Assembly: GCA_030849965.1 (NCBI GenBank)
Contig: JAVDKL010000001.1
Location: forward strand, 248,001 to 312,000
Source: Schauerella fraxinea
GTDB lineage: Bacteria; Pseudomonadota; Gammaproteobacteria; Burkholderiales; Burkholderiaceae_B
Reading direction: 5' to 3'
DNA: 64,000 bases
Made by a program: the position numbers and the translations under genes. The notes beneath the pieces were generated by a model, which was given only the letters and a program-made list of their open reading frames with translations, searched no databases and was not told where the DNA came from. Positions 26,063 through 34,219 of the stretch are shown here, one piece after another (positions within the stretch are counted from its first letter, which is position 1; each line of letters opens with the position of its first letter).

Positions 26063-27120
26063 GAGCGGGCTCCCGATGCAGAGGTGGTGTTGAGCGGCGT
26101 GTCGGTGTGTGGCGCAACGCCAGGCTGCGCAGGCGATCGTTTGCGCAGGCGCGCGAACAGGGCGGCGCCGGAGGGCACGATGCCGCGTGGCAAGAAGAGC
26201 AGGATCAAGATCATCAGCGCGCCGTACAGCATCCACTGCACTTCGGGCGCCACGTAACCGCGCAGCATTTCGGGCAGGAGCCCGAAGATCAGGCCGCCCA
26301 CCACCGGGCCGGCCAATGTGCCTTTGCCGCCCGCGATCACCATGATCACCATGGTGATCGTGTAGATGAAGAGGAACACGTCCGGATCGATGATGCGTAC
26401 CGTGTGGGCGTAGAGCCCGCCTGCGGCGCCCGCGATGGCGGCCGAGACGATGGACGCGATGACGAGGTAGTGCGTGACGCGGATGCCGATCGAGCGCGCG
26501 AGCGTTTCGTTTTCGCGCAGGGCGATCATGGCGCGCCCCGGGCGGGAATGCACGAGGCGGGCAATGGCGATGTAGGCGACCACCGCCACGCCCAGCACCA
26601 GCCAATAGGTGCCGGCCTTGGTGGTCACGTCGGCGATGCCCGACGGCGTCCAGAACGTGAGCGGTGGAATGGATGTGAGGGCCATCGGGCCTTCGGTGAG
26701 GTCGACCCAGTTGAGCGCCACCATGCGCATCACTTGTGCAAAGCTGATGGTGACGATCACAAAATAGGCGCCGCGCACGCGAAACGCCACGCGCCCCACC
26801 AGCCAGCCGAAAAACCCGGCGACGGCCATGCCGGCGATGAACGCGAGCCAGACGGGCTTGGGCGTCACGACCAGCACGCCCATGCCCAGATCGACGTCGA
26901 AACCCAGCGACAGCAAGGCGCTGGTGTAGGCGCCGATGCCGAAAAATGCGGCATGTCCCAGGCTCAACTGGCCCGTGAATCCCAGCAGCAGGTTCAGGCT
27001 CATGGCAGCGATGATCATGATGCCGGCGGCGGCCACGACCGACAGCATGTAGGGGTCGGGCCAGACCAGGGGCAGGGCGGCGAGCGCCAGGGCGCAAAGG
27101 ATAAATACAAGACGTCGCAT
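26059..27120 (-). CDS. livM: LIV-type ABC permease LivM of the Mo-hydroxylase operon
   Basis: Permease of 353 residues and about ten membrane helices. The LivM hallmark MSLNLLLGFTGQLSLGHAAFFGIGAY is at about 40-66 (shown in part as NLLLGFTGQLSLGHAAF). The coupling region RAMIALRENETLARSIG (about 193-209) and MVIAGGKGTLAGPVVGG follow. The C-terminal ~25 residues are polar and Ala/Pro-rich. Three bases separate it from livH upstream and it overlaps livG downstream. Confidence 0.95.
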   Translation of the reverse strand: MRRLVFILCALALAALPLVWPDPYMLSVVAAAGIMIIAAMSLNLLLGFTGQLSLGHAAFFGIGAYTSALLSLGFDVDLGMGVLVVTPKPVWLAFIAGMAVAGFFGWLVGRVAFRVRGAYFVIVTISFAQVMRMVALNWVDLTEGPMALTSIPPLTFWTPSGIADVTTKAGTYWLVLGVAVVAYIAIARLVHSRPGRAMIALRENETLARSIGIRVTHYLVIASIVSAAIAGAAGGLYAHTVRIIDPDVFLFIYTITMVIMVIAGGKGTLAGPVVGGLIFGLLPEMLRGYVAPEVQWMLYGALMILILLFLPRGIVPSGAALFARLRKRSPAQPGVAPHTDTPLNTTSASGARS

Positions 27121-27123
27121 GGA

Positions 27124-27996
27124 TCAGCCCACCCGTTCTTTGATGGCGAAGAGGCCTTGGGGGCGCACGATCATTACAAAGAGAATGACGGCAAAGCCCA
27201 GTGCATCGCGGTAGGCAGTGGAGATGAAGCCCGCGCCGAACTCCTCGATCATGGCCAGGGCGAAGCCGCCGAGGGCCGCGCCCGCCAGGTTGCCCAAGCC
27301 GCCCAGGATGACGATGGCGAAGGCCTTGAGGCTGGCAAGATCGCCCATGGCCGGGCTTACCATAAACACGGGCGCCAGCAGCGCGCCCGCGGTGGCGGCC
27401 AGGGCCGAGCCCAACGCAAACGTGAGCGTGTAAATGCGCGAGACGTTCACGCCCACGATCTTGGCGGCATCGCTGTCCTGGAAGGTCGCACGCATGGCCA
27501 TGCCCAGGCGCGAGCGTTCGATGCCGAAATAGAACACCACCAGCAGCACGGCGGCGGCGGCCAGCACGAACAGGCGCGTGGCCGAGATTGCGACGCTGCC
27601 GAATACCAGCGGCTCTTGCGAGAAGGGGGAGGGGACGATCTTGGCCACGCCGCCCCAGAACAGCAGTTCGGCGTTTTGCATGATGATCATGACGCCGATC
27701 ATGATGAGCATCACCTCATCGATATTGGCCAGATCGCGTCGCCGCAGCAAGACGAATTCGACGATGGCACCGAAGATGAAACCCACCGCTGCTGCGATCA
27801 GCAACGATGAAAAGAAATCCAGCTTGAGCACGGAAACGAGGCCGTAGGCCACATATGCACCCAGCGTGTACAACTCGCCGTGGGCGAAGTTCACGACCTT
27901 CATGATGCCGAAGATCAGCGTCAAGCCGATGCCCAACAAGGCGTAGGTGGCGCCCAGCACGGCACCATTGACCAGATGCTGTAAGAATTGATCCAC
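27124..27996 (-). CDS. livH: LIV-type ABC permease LivH of the Mo-hydroxylase operon
   Basis: Permease of 290 residues. Family motifs are NGAVLGATYALLGIGLTLIFG and VVNFAHGELYTLGAYVAYG (each shown in part), and in the C-terminal loop LKAFAIVILGGLGNLAG. The start is GTG at 27996, chosen because a cgggag ribosome binding site lies six bases upstream and the protein then begins like other LivH proteins. An upstream in-frame ATG would add about 24 atypical residues. It lies about 85 bases downstream of the receptor gene. Confidence 0.94.
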   Translation of the reverse strand: MDQFLQHLVNGAVLGATYALLGIGLTLIFGIMKVVNFAHGELYTLGAYVAYGLVSVLKLDFFSSLLIAAAVGFIFGAIVEFVLLRRRDLANIDEVMLIMIGVMIIMQNAELLFWGGVAKIVPSPFSQEPLVFGSVAISATRLFVLAAAAVLLVVFYFGIERSRLGMAMRATFQDSDAAKIVGVNVSRIYTLTFALGSALAATAGALLAPVFMVSPAMGDLASLKAFAIVILGGLGNLAGAALGGFALAMIEEFGAGFISTAYRDALGFAVILFVMIVRPQGLFAIKERVG

Positions 27997-28081
27997 GTCG
28001 ATCTCCCGAAGCCGGCGGCCCGCAGCCGCCGGACAGTACTGAGGCCAGTGCCGGCAAGACGCCGCCACCGGCCGGCGCGAT

Positions 28082-29233
28082 TTATTGCACGGTGACCTTG
28101 CCGTCCATCAGCTTGACCAGGTACACATTGGGCGAGTTCTGACCGCTTTCCTTGCCTTCTGGACCTTCCTTCACGAACGCGATGTCGCCGTTCACACCTT
28201 GTACGTTGACCTTCCACAACGCGGCGCGGATCGATTCCGAGTCGGCCTTGCCCGCAGACTGAATGGCAGCGGCGATGGTCTTGATGCCGTCATAGCCACG
28301 GAAGCCTTCGGTCAGGCCGGCAAACGGCAGGTTCTTGGATTTCCAGGCGTTGACGTAGGCATTGGCGACGTCCGGGTATTTGGCGCGGTCGACGGCCCAG
28401 GGCGCGAAAAACAGCAGATGGGTGCTGGCGTAGCCTTTGGGACCGGGGTTCTCCAGCAGGGGCTCAGGGAACGAGCCGCCCGTCGTGATGATGCGTTGCG
28501 GCAGGCGCTGCTCGGCCGCCTGGCGAATGGCCAGCGTCAGTTGCTCGACACCCGAGGTCACGATGAGGGTGTCGGCGCCTGAGTCGCGCAGGGTCGCCAA
28601 TTGGGCCGACAGATCCGTGGCATCCGGCGCCATCGTTTCAACCCGGCCGACCTGGATGCCTTGCTCGGCGAACATGGCGCGGAATTCGGTGGCCGCGCCC
28701 AGGCCCCAATCGTTGTTGACCGAGAGGAAGTCGACCTTCTTGATGGCCGGCTGCACATTCTTCAGCTCTTTGGCGAAGGCCAGCGCCTCCATCTTCGAGG
28801 TGGGGCTTACGCGAAAGATCCACGGGTTGCCGGCCGTCGTGATCTTGCTCGACGATGCCGTTTCAACCACCATCGGCACGTTGTATTCGATCAGCTTGGG
28901 CATGATCGCCAGCGTGAACGTCGAACTCCAAGCGCCCATCAGCACGGGCACCTTGTCGCGCAAGATCAGTTTCTCGACCGAGTTGACGGCCTCGCGCGGA
29001 TTGGACTTGTTGTCCTCGATGATGAGTTCGATTTTCTTGCCCAGCACGCCGCCTTGGGCGTTGATCTGCTCGGCGGCGATGCGCGCACCATTGGTCACGT
29101 AATTACCCGACGCGGCAACGGCGCCGGTCAACGGTTGGGTGACGCCGATCTTGATGGTTTCCTGGGCCAGGGCTGGCGCAGCAGTACTGGCCGCCAGCGT
29201 CAACATGGCAAACAGCCGGGTAGTCGTCCACAT
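28082..29233 (-). CDS. livK: LIV-type substrate-binding protein of the Mo-hydroxylase operon
   Basis: Periplasmic receptor of 383 residues. A signal peptide (about 1-21, ending in PALAQ) precedes the type-I binding fold: KIGVTQPLTGAVAASGNYV, RIAAEQINAQGGVLGKKIEL, then PVLMGAWSSTFTLA. The ATG at 29233 has an aggag site eight bases upstream. Embedded between catabolic enzymes and livHMGF, its ligand is probably the substrate of the Mo hydroxylase pathway and not leucine. Only binding assays would settle this. Confidence 0.93.
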   Translation of the reverse strand: MWTTTRLFAMLTLAASTAAPALAQETIKIGVTQPLTGAVAASGNYVTNGARIAAEQINAQGGVLGKKIELIIEDNKSNPREAVNSVEKLILRDKVPVLMGAWSSTFTLAIMPKLIEYNVPMVVETASSSKITTAGNPWIFRVSPTSKMEALAFAKELKNVQPAIKKVDFLSVNNDWGLGAATEFRAMFAEQGIQVGRVETMAPDATDLSAQLATLRDSGADTLIVTSGVEQLTLAIRQAAEQRLPQRIITTGGSFPEPLLENPGPKGYASTHLLFFAPWAVDRAKYPDVANAYVNAWKSKNLPFAGLTEGFRGYDGIKTIAAAIQSAGKADSESIRAALWKVNVQGVNGDIAFVKEGPEGKESGQNSPNVYLVKLMDGKVTVQ

Positions 29234-29280
29234 AATGCACACTCCTGAGGGTGAGAGGGAAAGCTCGCAATGCGTCGGGC

Positions 29281-30252
29281 TCAAACGCGGGTTTGCCGGT
29301 ATTTGAGATCGCGATACGCCCCGGATGACACCGGGGGATATTTGGGCTCGTCATCGCCCGCCACGCATTCGATCTGCGCGTCGTAATTGGGATGATGAAA
29401 GAAGGCAATGGACACGCGCGCTTGCGCGGGCCGGCCGTCGTCGGGCGGGTTGACCACGCGGTGCGTGTTGGACACCCAGCGATCGTTGGTCCAGCGCATC
29501 AACAGGTCGCCGATGTTGACGACGAACGTATCCGGATCGGTCTCCACGCCGAGCCAGTCGCCCGCACGCGTTTGTACCTGCAGACCGCCGGGCACGTTTT
29601 CGCCATTGAGGATCGTGAGCAAACCGTAGTCGGTATGGGCGCCGGCACGCAGTTGGCCCGGTATCGGCGGCGCGGTGGCCGCCGGATAATGATTGATGCG
29701 CATGGCCGTGATGTGGCGATCGATTTTGTCGGCGAAGAACGATTCGTTCAGCCCCAGGCCGAGTGCAGTCAGCGCCATCATCTGCTCGGTAAGGCCCTCC
29801 ATCGCGGCGTAATAAGCCTGGGCGGCCTCGCGCCAGCCCGGCGGGCTCGCGGGCCACACGTTGGGGATGAAGTAACGCCGGCCTTCCCCGGTGGTGTAGT
29901 ACGCGTCGTCGGGCCAGGATTCGCGCCCGAAGTGGAAGTACTCCTTCAGATCGGGCGGCGTATCCTGCGCATTGCCGAACGACAGCGCTTCGAAGCCCAA
30001 GGCGCGATAGCCGCGCGGCACTTGCGGATCGGCCGGGGCGGCGAGTAGCTTCTGCGGCACCGGCTGATTGAAGAAATCGTAGGAGAGGGCACGCAGTTGG
30101 GTCATCAACGTGCGCGGCACGCCATGACCGCAGATCGTGAAGAAGCCGATCTCACGACAGGTGCGGTCGATGTGCTGCGCGACATGCAGTCGATCGGCGG
30201 CGCTGCCGTGCAACGCGGGTGCCAGATCGATAACGGGCAGGGTGGCGGACAT
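29281..30252 (-). CDS. Isopenicillin N synthase-like Fe(II)/2-oxoglutarate dioxygenase
   Basis: Cytoplasmic non-heme iron oxygenase of 323 residues. The N-terminal DIOX_N part (PVIDLAPAL, CREIGFFTICGHGV) is followed by the double-stranded beta-helix domain, with iron ligands in the HTD of AGAHTDYGLLTIL and the distal histidine in VSNTHRVV, and the RxS cosubstrate site in ARVSIAFF. The family carries out hydroxylation, ring closure or decarboxylation of small molecules. In this operon it may hydroxylate a pathway intermediate. The substrate is unknown. Confidence 0.92.
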   Translation of the reverse strand: MSATLPVIDLAPALHGSAADRLHVAQHIDRTCREIGFFTICGHGVPRTLMTQLRALSYDFFNQPVPQKLLAAPADPQVPRGYRALGFEALSFGNAQDTPPDLKEYFHFGRESWPDDAYYTTGEGRRYFIPNVWPASPPGWREAAQAYYAAMEGLTEQMMALTALGLGLNESFFADKIDRHITAMRINHYPAATAPPIPGQLRAGAHTDYGLLTILNGENVPGGLQVQTRAGDWLGVETDPDTFVVNIGDLLMRWTNDRWVSNTHRVVNPPDDGRPAQARVSIAFFHHPNYDAQIECVAGDDEPKYPPVSSGAYRDLKYRQTRV

Positions 30253-30264
30253 GAGGCGCTCCGA

Positions 30265-31020
30265 TCAATGAAAGTACGCGCCGCCATCCACCACCAGCGT
30301 CTGGCCGGTGATGAACGCGGACTGATTGCCGGCGAAAAACTCGACGGCACCCACCAGGTCTTCGGGCACCATGTCGCGCGCCAGGATGCGATTGCGCAGC
30401 GACGGCCCCTTCACGCCGTCGATCAGGCTGGGATTGCGCGTGACGCCATCGCTCAACGTAAAGCCGGGCGCCACACTGTTGACTAGCACGTTGAAGGCAC
30501 CCATTTCGGTGGCCAAGGCGCGGGTCAGTGAAATCACTGCACCTTTGCTGGCCACGTAATGCGCCATCAGCGGGTTGCCCTTGAACGCCACGCCGGACGA
30601 GATATTGACGATGCGTCCGCCGCCCGCGCGTTTGAAGGCCGGGGTGACGGCGCGACAGGCGAGGAAGGTGCCGATCACGTTCACGTCGAGCACCTGCCGC
30701 CAATCGGCCACGGTGAGGGCATCGAAGGGCGTGGGTGTGAGCGACGAGTAAATGCCGGCATTGTTGACGAGCACATCGATGCGGCCATAGGCTGCGCAGG
30801 CCGCGTCGGCCATGGCCTGCACCTGATCTTCGTTGGATACATCCACAGCGACGCCCAGCACATCGTGGCCCTGCGCGCGCAGTTCGGCTGCGGTGGTTTC
30901 GGCGCCGTCGCGATCCGCAATCACAACGCGCGCGCCGCGTTCGAGCAAGCGCACGACGATGGCGCGCCCGATGCCCATGGCGCCGCCGGTGACGATAGCC
31001 ACGGCTTGGTCGAGGCTCAT
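30265..31020 (-). CDS. SDR family NAD(P)-dependent oxidoreductase
   Basis: Classical short-chain dehydrogenase of 251 residues. The cofactor motif TGGAMGIG is at about 11-18, with ADRD after strand 2 favouring NAD. Also present are VNNAGIY, the catalytic serine in NISSGVAF and the YxxxK pair in HYVASKGA, so the active site is complete. The ATG at 31020 overlaps the DUF1116 gene stop (ATGA). It probably oxidises an alcohol made upstream in the pathway; the exact substrate cannot be deduced. Confidence 0.93.
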   Translation of the reverse strand: MSLDQAVAIVTGGAMGIGRAIVVRLLERGARVVIADRDGAETTAAELRAQGHDVLGVAVDVSNEDQVQAMADAACAAYGRIDVLVNNAGIYSSLTPTPFDALTVADWRQVLDVNVIGTFLACRAVTPAFKRAGGGRIVNISSGVAFKGNPLMAHYVASKGAVISLTRALATEMGAFNVLVNSVAPGFTLSDGVTRNPSLIDGVKGPSLRNRILARDMVPEDLVGAVEFFAGNQSAFITGQTLVVDGGAYFH

Positions 31021-32174
31021 GAAAGATCCTTGGGCGCAAACAGTGACACGGGCGGCGTATAGACGCCGCGGCCGATCAAACCGGCCATGCCCACGCGATC
31101 GACCATCGCGAGGTGGATCGCGGGCGCGTGGCCGGTAGCGGCGATGCGTGCGGGATCGATGACACCGGTTGCGGGGTCGATGACCTGCGCGCCGCGCGCG
31201 GCGACGTCTGCGGGCAAGCTTGCTGCCCATTCCTCGAGTAGCGCAGGTGCGAACGCGATGGCCTGACCGCCCAGGCCGCAGCAATCGATGACCGCACTAT
31301 CGCCGATCGCGCCCATTGGCGTGCTTGCGGCATGCGCCGGGAAATGGTTGCCCACGGGCGGCGTGGCGGCAACCGTGCGCCAGGCCGTTTCGTTTTTCAT
31401 GCAAATGCCGAACGCCAGGCCATTGCCGCCGGCGCACAGGAGCGGGCCCTGGCCGTAACGCAATACCCACGCGCTTGCGGCCATGATCAGGGTGAGCACG
31501 AAGCCGGGATGGGCAGCCAACATGGCGCGACTGGCGTCGTCCAAACCAGGGAGTTGCGTGAGCAGGGCGGCGTTGGCAGCGCCAGTGCGTGCGTGGCATT
31601 CATCCTGACCCTGCAAGGCGCTTTCGATGACGGCAGTCAGGGCGACCGGCGCGGCGCGCACGGCGCGGGAGACCGGGCCGAGCACCAGGGTGCTCATCGA
31701 TTGCATGTTGGCCACACACACCGGATCGGGCGAGCCGAAACGCAATGCCGGCGGCGGTCCTTCGGCGATCGGTGCATACGTGGCAGTGACGCCGTCGCCC
31801 ACGACCAATACCGGCATGCCGAGGGTAACGACTTGCGCCAGGGGCGTGACCACGCCGTAATCTTGCGCCGGCGCGAAACGATAGGTGCCGTCGTCGATCA
31901 ATTCAAACGCCTGCGCCATGCTTTCGGCGGCACCTTCGTACACGATGGCGTGCGCGGCGGCGTGCCGCACAGGGGCCGGCACCGCTTGGTCGCCGTAAGC
32001 GGGACCGGCGTGCAGCAGTAGGTTGTGGGGCAGGTCGGGCAGCGCGTCGCGCAGGCGTCGAACGTCTTGCCAGCGGGCGCCGGCGAAGACGGCCGCGAGC
32101 GTGGCCGCTGTGCGGGCGGGAGCCGCGTGGTCAGTCGCGGCTGCGACCGCATCCAGGTGGGGCAAGGCGGTCAT
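31017..32174 (-). CDS. DUF1116 family protein (AllG/YlbE-like)
   Basis: A 385-residue cytoplasmic protein of the DUF1116 family. Recognition rests on recalled family features: LLLHAGPAYGDQAVPAPVRHA, GQDECHARTGAANA, the long GGNGLAFGI stretch, GDSAVIDCCGLGGQAIA and the C-terminal GHAPAIHLAMVDRVGMAGLIG (each shown in part). E. coli YlbE (AllG) is a subunit of oxamate carbamoyltransferase in allantoin use, working with FdrA and YlbF, neither of which is visible here. A carbamoyl-transfer or related role is possible, but unproven. It overlaps the SDR and CoxG-like genes. Confidence 0.8.
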   Translation of the reverse strand: MTALPHLDAVAAATDHAAPARTAATLAAVFAGARWQDVRRLRDALPDLPHNLLLHAGPAYGDQAVPAPVRHAAAHAIVYEGAAESMAQAFELIDDGTYRFAPAQDYGVVTPLAQVVTLGMPVLVVGDGVTATYAPIAEGPPPALRFGSPDPVCVANMQSMSTLVLGPVSRAVRAAPVALTAVIESALQGQDECHARTGAANAALLTQLPGLDDASRAMLAAHPGFVLTLIMAASAWVLRYGQGPLLCAGGNGLAFGICMKNETAWRTVAATPPVGNHFPAHAASTPMGAIGDSAVIDCCGLGGQAIAFAPALLEEWAASLPADVAARGAQVIDPATGVIDPARIAATGHAPAIHLAMVDRVGMAGLIGRGVYTPPVSLFAPKDLS

Positions 32175-32884
32175 CACGAGGGCTTCCGGTTGAAGAACTT
32201 GCGCCAGTAATCGCGTATGACCGCGCCGATCAGCGTGAAGAGGTTGAGCGCAGGGGCCTCTGCGGCCGATCTCGCCTTCGCGGCCGCCGTGGCGGTCGCT
32301 GCTGCGCTCGGCGGTGCGACGGCAGGTGCGTGAACCGGGCCGGACGACGCCGGTGCACTCGCCGCATCGGCATGGGCATGCGCATGAGCGGGAAGCGGGG
32401 ACGAGGATGCGTCCGGTAGCGCGTCTTCGCCGAACGCATCCTGCGCCAGCACGCCCTGCAGGTTTTCTGCGAACTGCCTTGTCAGTTGATCGGCCAACGC
32501 GCGCACGATGCCTTCGCGGCTGAATTGCGCGAGCGACCCCGTAATCGAAAACGTGACGTTGACGCCCACGCGCGTGCCGCCTTCGACGGCGGTCAGATCG
32601 AACGCCGCGTCGCCTTTGACGCGACTGTTGCTTTTGCCATCGGCGGCCTGGCCACTCAACGCGCCGCGGTGGCCGGCAACATCGAGCGTGAGTTCGCCGG
32701 TGCCGGCGAAGGCCGCCGCGATGGGCCCCAGCTTGACCTTGAACGTCAGGGGCAGCGTGCTGCCTTCTGCCGGGCCGCGCAGCGATGCGCCCGGCAGGCA
32801 CGACACGAGCAATTCAGGATCATGGAAGGCCTCCCAGACGCGTGCAAGCGGCACGGCGACGATGAAGTGCTGTTCAAGCTGCAT
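32174..32884 (-). CDS. CoxG-like SRPBCC protein (Mo hydroxylase accessory)
   Basis: A 236-residue protein. The SRPBCC domain (about 1-150) begins MQLEQHFIVAVPLARVWEAF and has LLVSCLPGASL, as in carbon monoxide dehydrogenase subunit G. A long Ala/Ser/His-rich linker (about 165-212, with HAHAHAD) leads to a C-terminal amphipathic, membrane-seeking helix (LFTLIGAVIRDYWRKFF). In CO oxidisers CoxG anchors the hydroxylase at the membrane and passes on electrons. It overlaps the small iron-sulfur subunit gene, so the same role is likely here. Confidence 0.88.
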   Translation of the reverse strand: MQLEQHFIVAVPLARVWEAFHDPELLVSCLPGASLRGPAEGSTLPLTFKVKLGPIAAAFAGTGELTLDVAGHRGALSGQAADGKSNSRVKGDAAFDLTAVEGGTRVGVNVTFSITGSLAQFSREGIVRALADQLTRQFAENLQGVLAQDAFGEDALPDASSSPLPAHAHAHADAASAPASSGPVHAPAVAPPSAAATATAAAKARSAAEAPALNLFTLIGAVIRDYWRKFFNRKPS

Positions 32885-33395
32885 GGACGGGCTCCTGATT
32901 GCGATGGGCGGCGAGTACATGGGCGATGGCGCGGACGATGCCGCGGTAACCGGTGCAGCGGCAGAGATTGCCCGCCAGTTCTTCGCGGATGCGCGCCTCG
33001 TCGGCATCGGGCAACCGGTGCACGATGTCGCGGGCGGTCATCAACATGCCCGGCGTGCAGTAGCCGCATTGCAGCGCGTGTTCGGCGGTGAACGCGGCAC
33101 GCAATTCGGCGGTCAAGGCGTCGTCGTCGAAGGCTTCGAGTGTGCGTACCGTTTTGCCTTCGAACCGGGCGGCCGATTGCAGACAGGCTCGTTGCGGGGC
33201 GCAGTCCACCTCGACGGTGCAGGCGCCGCATACCCCTTGTTCGCAGCCGATGTGGGTGGCGGTGAGCCCGCAGTGCTCGCGCAGCACATCGGCCAGATGC
33301 GTGCGTGCTTCGGTGCGCACGGCATACGCGCGGCCGTTGACCGACAAGCGAATGTCGATCTCGTGCGTGGGCGGAAAAACCAGTTCGGGTCGCAT
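32874..33395 (-). CDS. Molybdenum hydroxylase small subunit, two [2Fe-2S] (CoxS-like)
   Basis: Electron-transfer subunit of 173 residues. The plant-type ferredoxin domain has cluster ligands in GCEQGVCGACTVEVD and a following CLQSA cysteine. The alpha-helical second domain has CGYCTPGML and GNLCRCTGYRGI. All eight cysteines are present. It has the normal size for xanthine-dehydrogenase-family small subunits. It overlaps the CoxG-like gene by 11 bases and lies 14 bases after the FAD subunit, so the three hydroxylase subunits are one transcription unit. Confidence 0.95.
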   Translation of the reverse strand: MRPELVFPPTHEIDIRLSVNGRAYAVRTEARTHLADVLREHCGLTATHIGCEQGVCGACTVEVDCAPQRACLQSAARFEGKTVRTLEAFDDDALTAELRAAFTAEHALQCGYCTPGMLMTARDIVHRLPDADEARIREELAGNLCRCTGYRGIVRAIAHVLAAHRNQEPVHAA

Positions 33396-33409
33396 CGGTC
33401 GGCCTCGGG

Positions 33410-34219
33410 TTAGGGGTGAATCTCGCGCACGGCCTGCGCGATCAGATCGTCGAGCAAGGCGCGGCGGGTGGTGTCCAGATCCAGCGCGGGGTCGGCCAAC
33501 CAGGCAGCGCGTGCCAGCGGATCGGCGAACGTCGTTGCCAACCGGGGATCGTCGAACACGCGGGGGGCGCCGTCGAGCGCGCCCACGACCCAGCGCGCCA
33601 CGTCGCGTGCGGGGTCGATCACCACAGCAACGATGGCCAGCGCAAACTCGCCTGTCTTGCGGCAAAACTTGGCGTAGGCCCAGCGGGCATCGGCGCTCAG
33701 GCGGGGCACGTGTACGGCAGTCAGCAGTTCATCGGGCGCCAGTTGCGTTTCGAAGGCGGACACCATGAAGCTGCCGGCATCGATATGGCGCGTTCCTGCC
33801 GCACTGTGCACGGTGTACACGGCGCCTGCGGCCGCCATGGCCGTGATCCAATCGGCTGCCGGATCGGCGTGGCACAGGCTGCCGCCCACGGTGCCGCGAT
33901 TGCGCACTGCGCGATAGGCAATGCCACGGGCCACTTTCGGCAGAAAGCCTTGTGTGACATCAGGCACCACTCGATCCTCGATCGCGGCGTGCGGCGTCAT
34001 TGCACCGAGCGTGACGCCGTGCGCGTCTTCATCGCAACGGTGCAAGGCGGCGACAGCATCGAGATCGACGAGCGCCTCGGGCTGCGCCAGGCGCAGATTG
34101 AGCATGGCGCCGAGCGACTGGCCGCCCGCAATCGGCTTGGTATACGTCTCGCTTGCGAGTTGGGCGCAAGCGGCGAGCAGGTCGGGATGGCGTTCGAGCG
34201 TATAGGCGACGGGCTTCAT
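33410..34219 (-). CDS. Molybdenum hydroxylase FAD-binding subunit (CoxM-like)
   Basis: Medium subunit of 269 residues. FAD motifs are AGGQSLGAMLNLR (about 32-44) and the pyrophosphate-binding RNRGTVGGSLCHADPAADW (about 108-126). It passes electrons from the iron-sulfur subunit to an external acceptor. The C-terminal CO_deh_flav_C domain is present with GEFALAIVAVV. The ATG at 34219 overlaps the large subunit stop by ATGA. Confidence 0.95.
   Translation of the reverse strand: MKPVAYTLERHPDLLAACAQLASETYTKPIAGGQSLGAMLNLRLAQPEALVDLDAVAALHRCDEDAHGVTLGAMTPHAAIEDRVVPDVTQGFLPKVARGIAYRAVRNRGTVGGSLCHADPAADWITAMAAAGAVYTVHSAAGTRHIDAGSFMVSAFETQLAPDELLTAVHVPRLSADARWAYAKFCRKTGEFALAIVAVVIDPARDVARWVVGALDGAPRVFDDPRLATTFADPLARAAWLADPALDLDTTRRALLDDLIAQAVREIHP

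Noticed and set aside
25196-27097. A single 633-codon frame that appears to fuse livG to an upstream domain
   Set aside because: Only its last 288 codons are LivG; the rest is livM read in the wrong frame. The ATGA overlap at 26059-26062 marks the true livG start.
26107-27810. A 567-codon open frame on the + strand across livM and livH
   Set aside because: Its product is rich in His, Asp, Gln and Gly, has no family features, and runs antisense through two clear permease genes.
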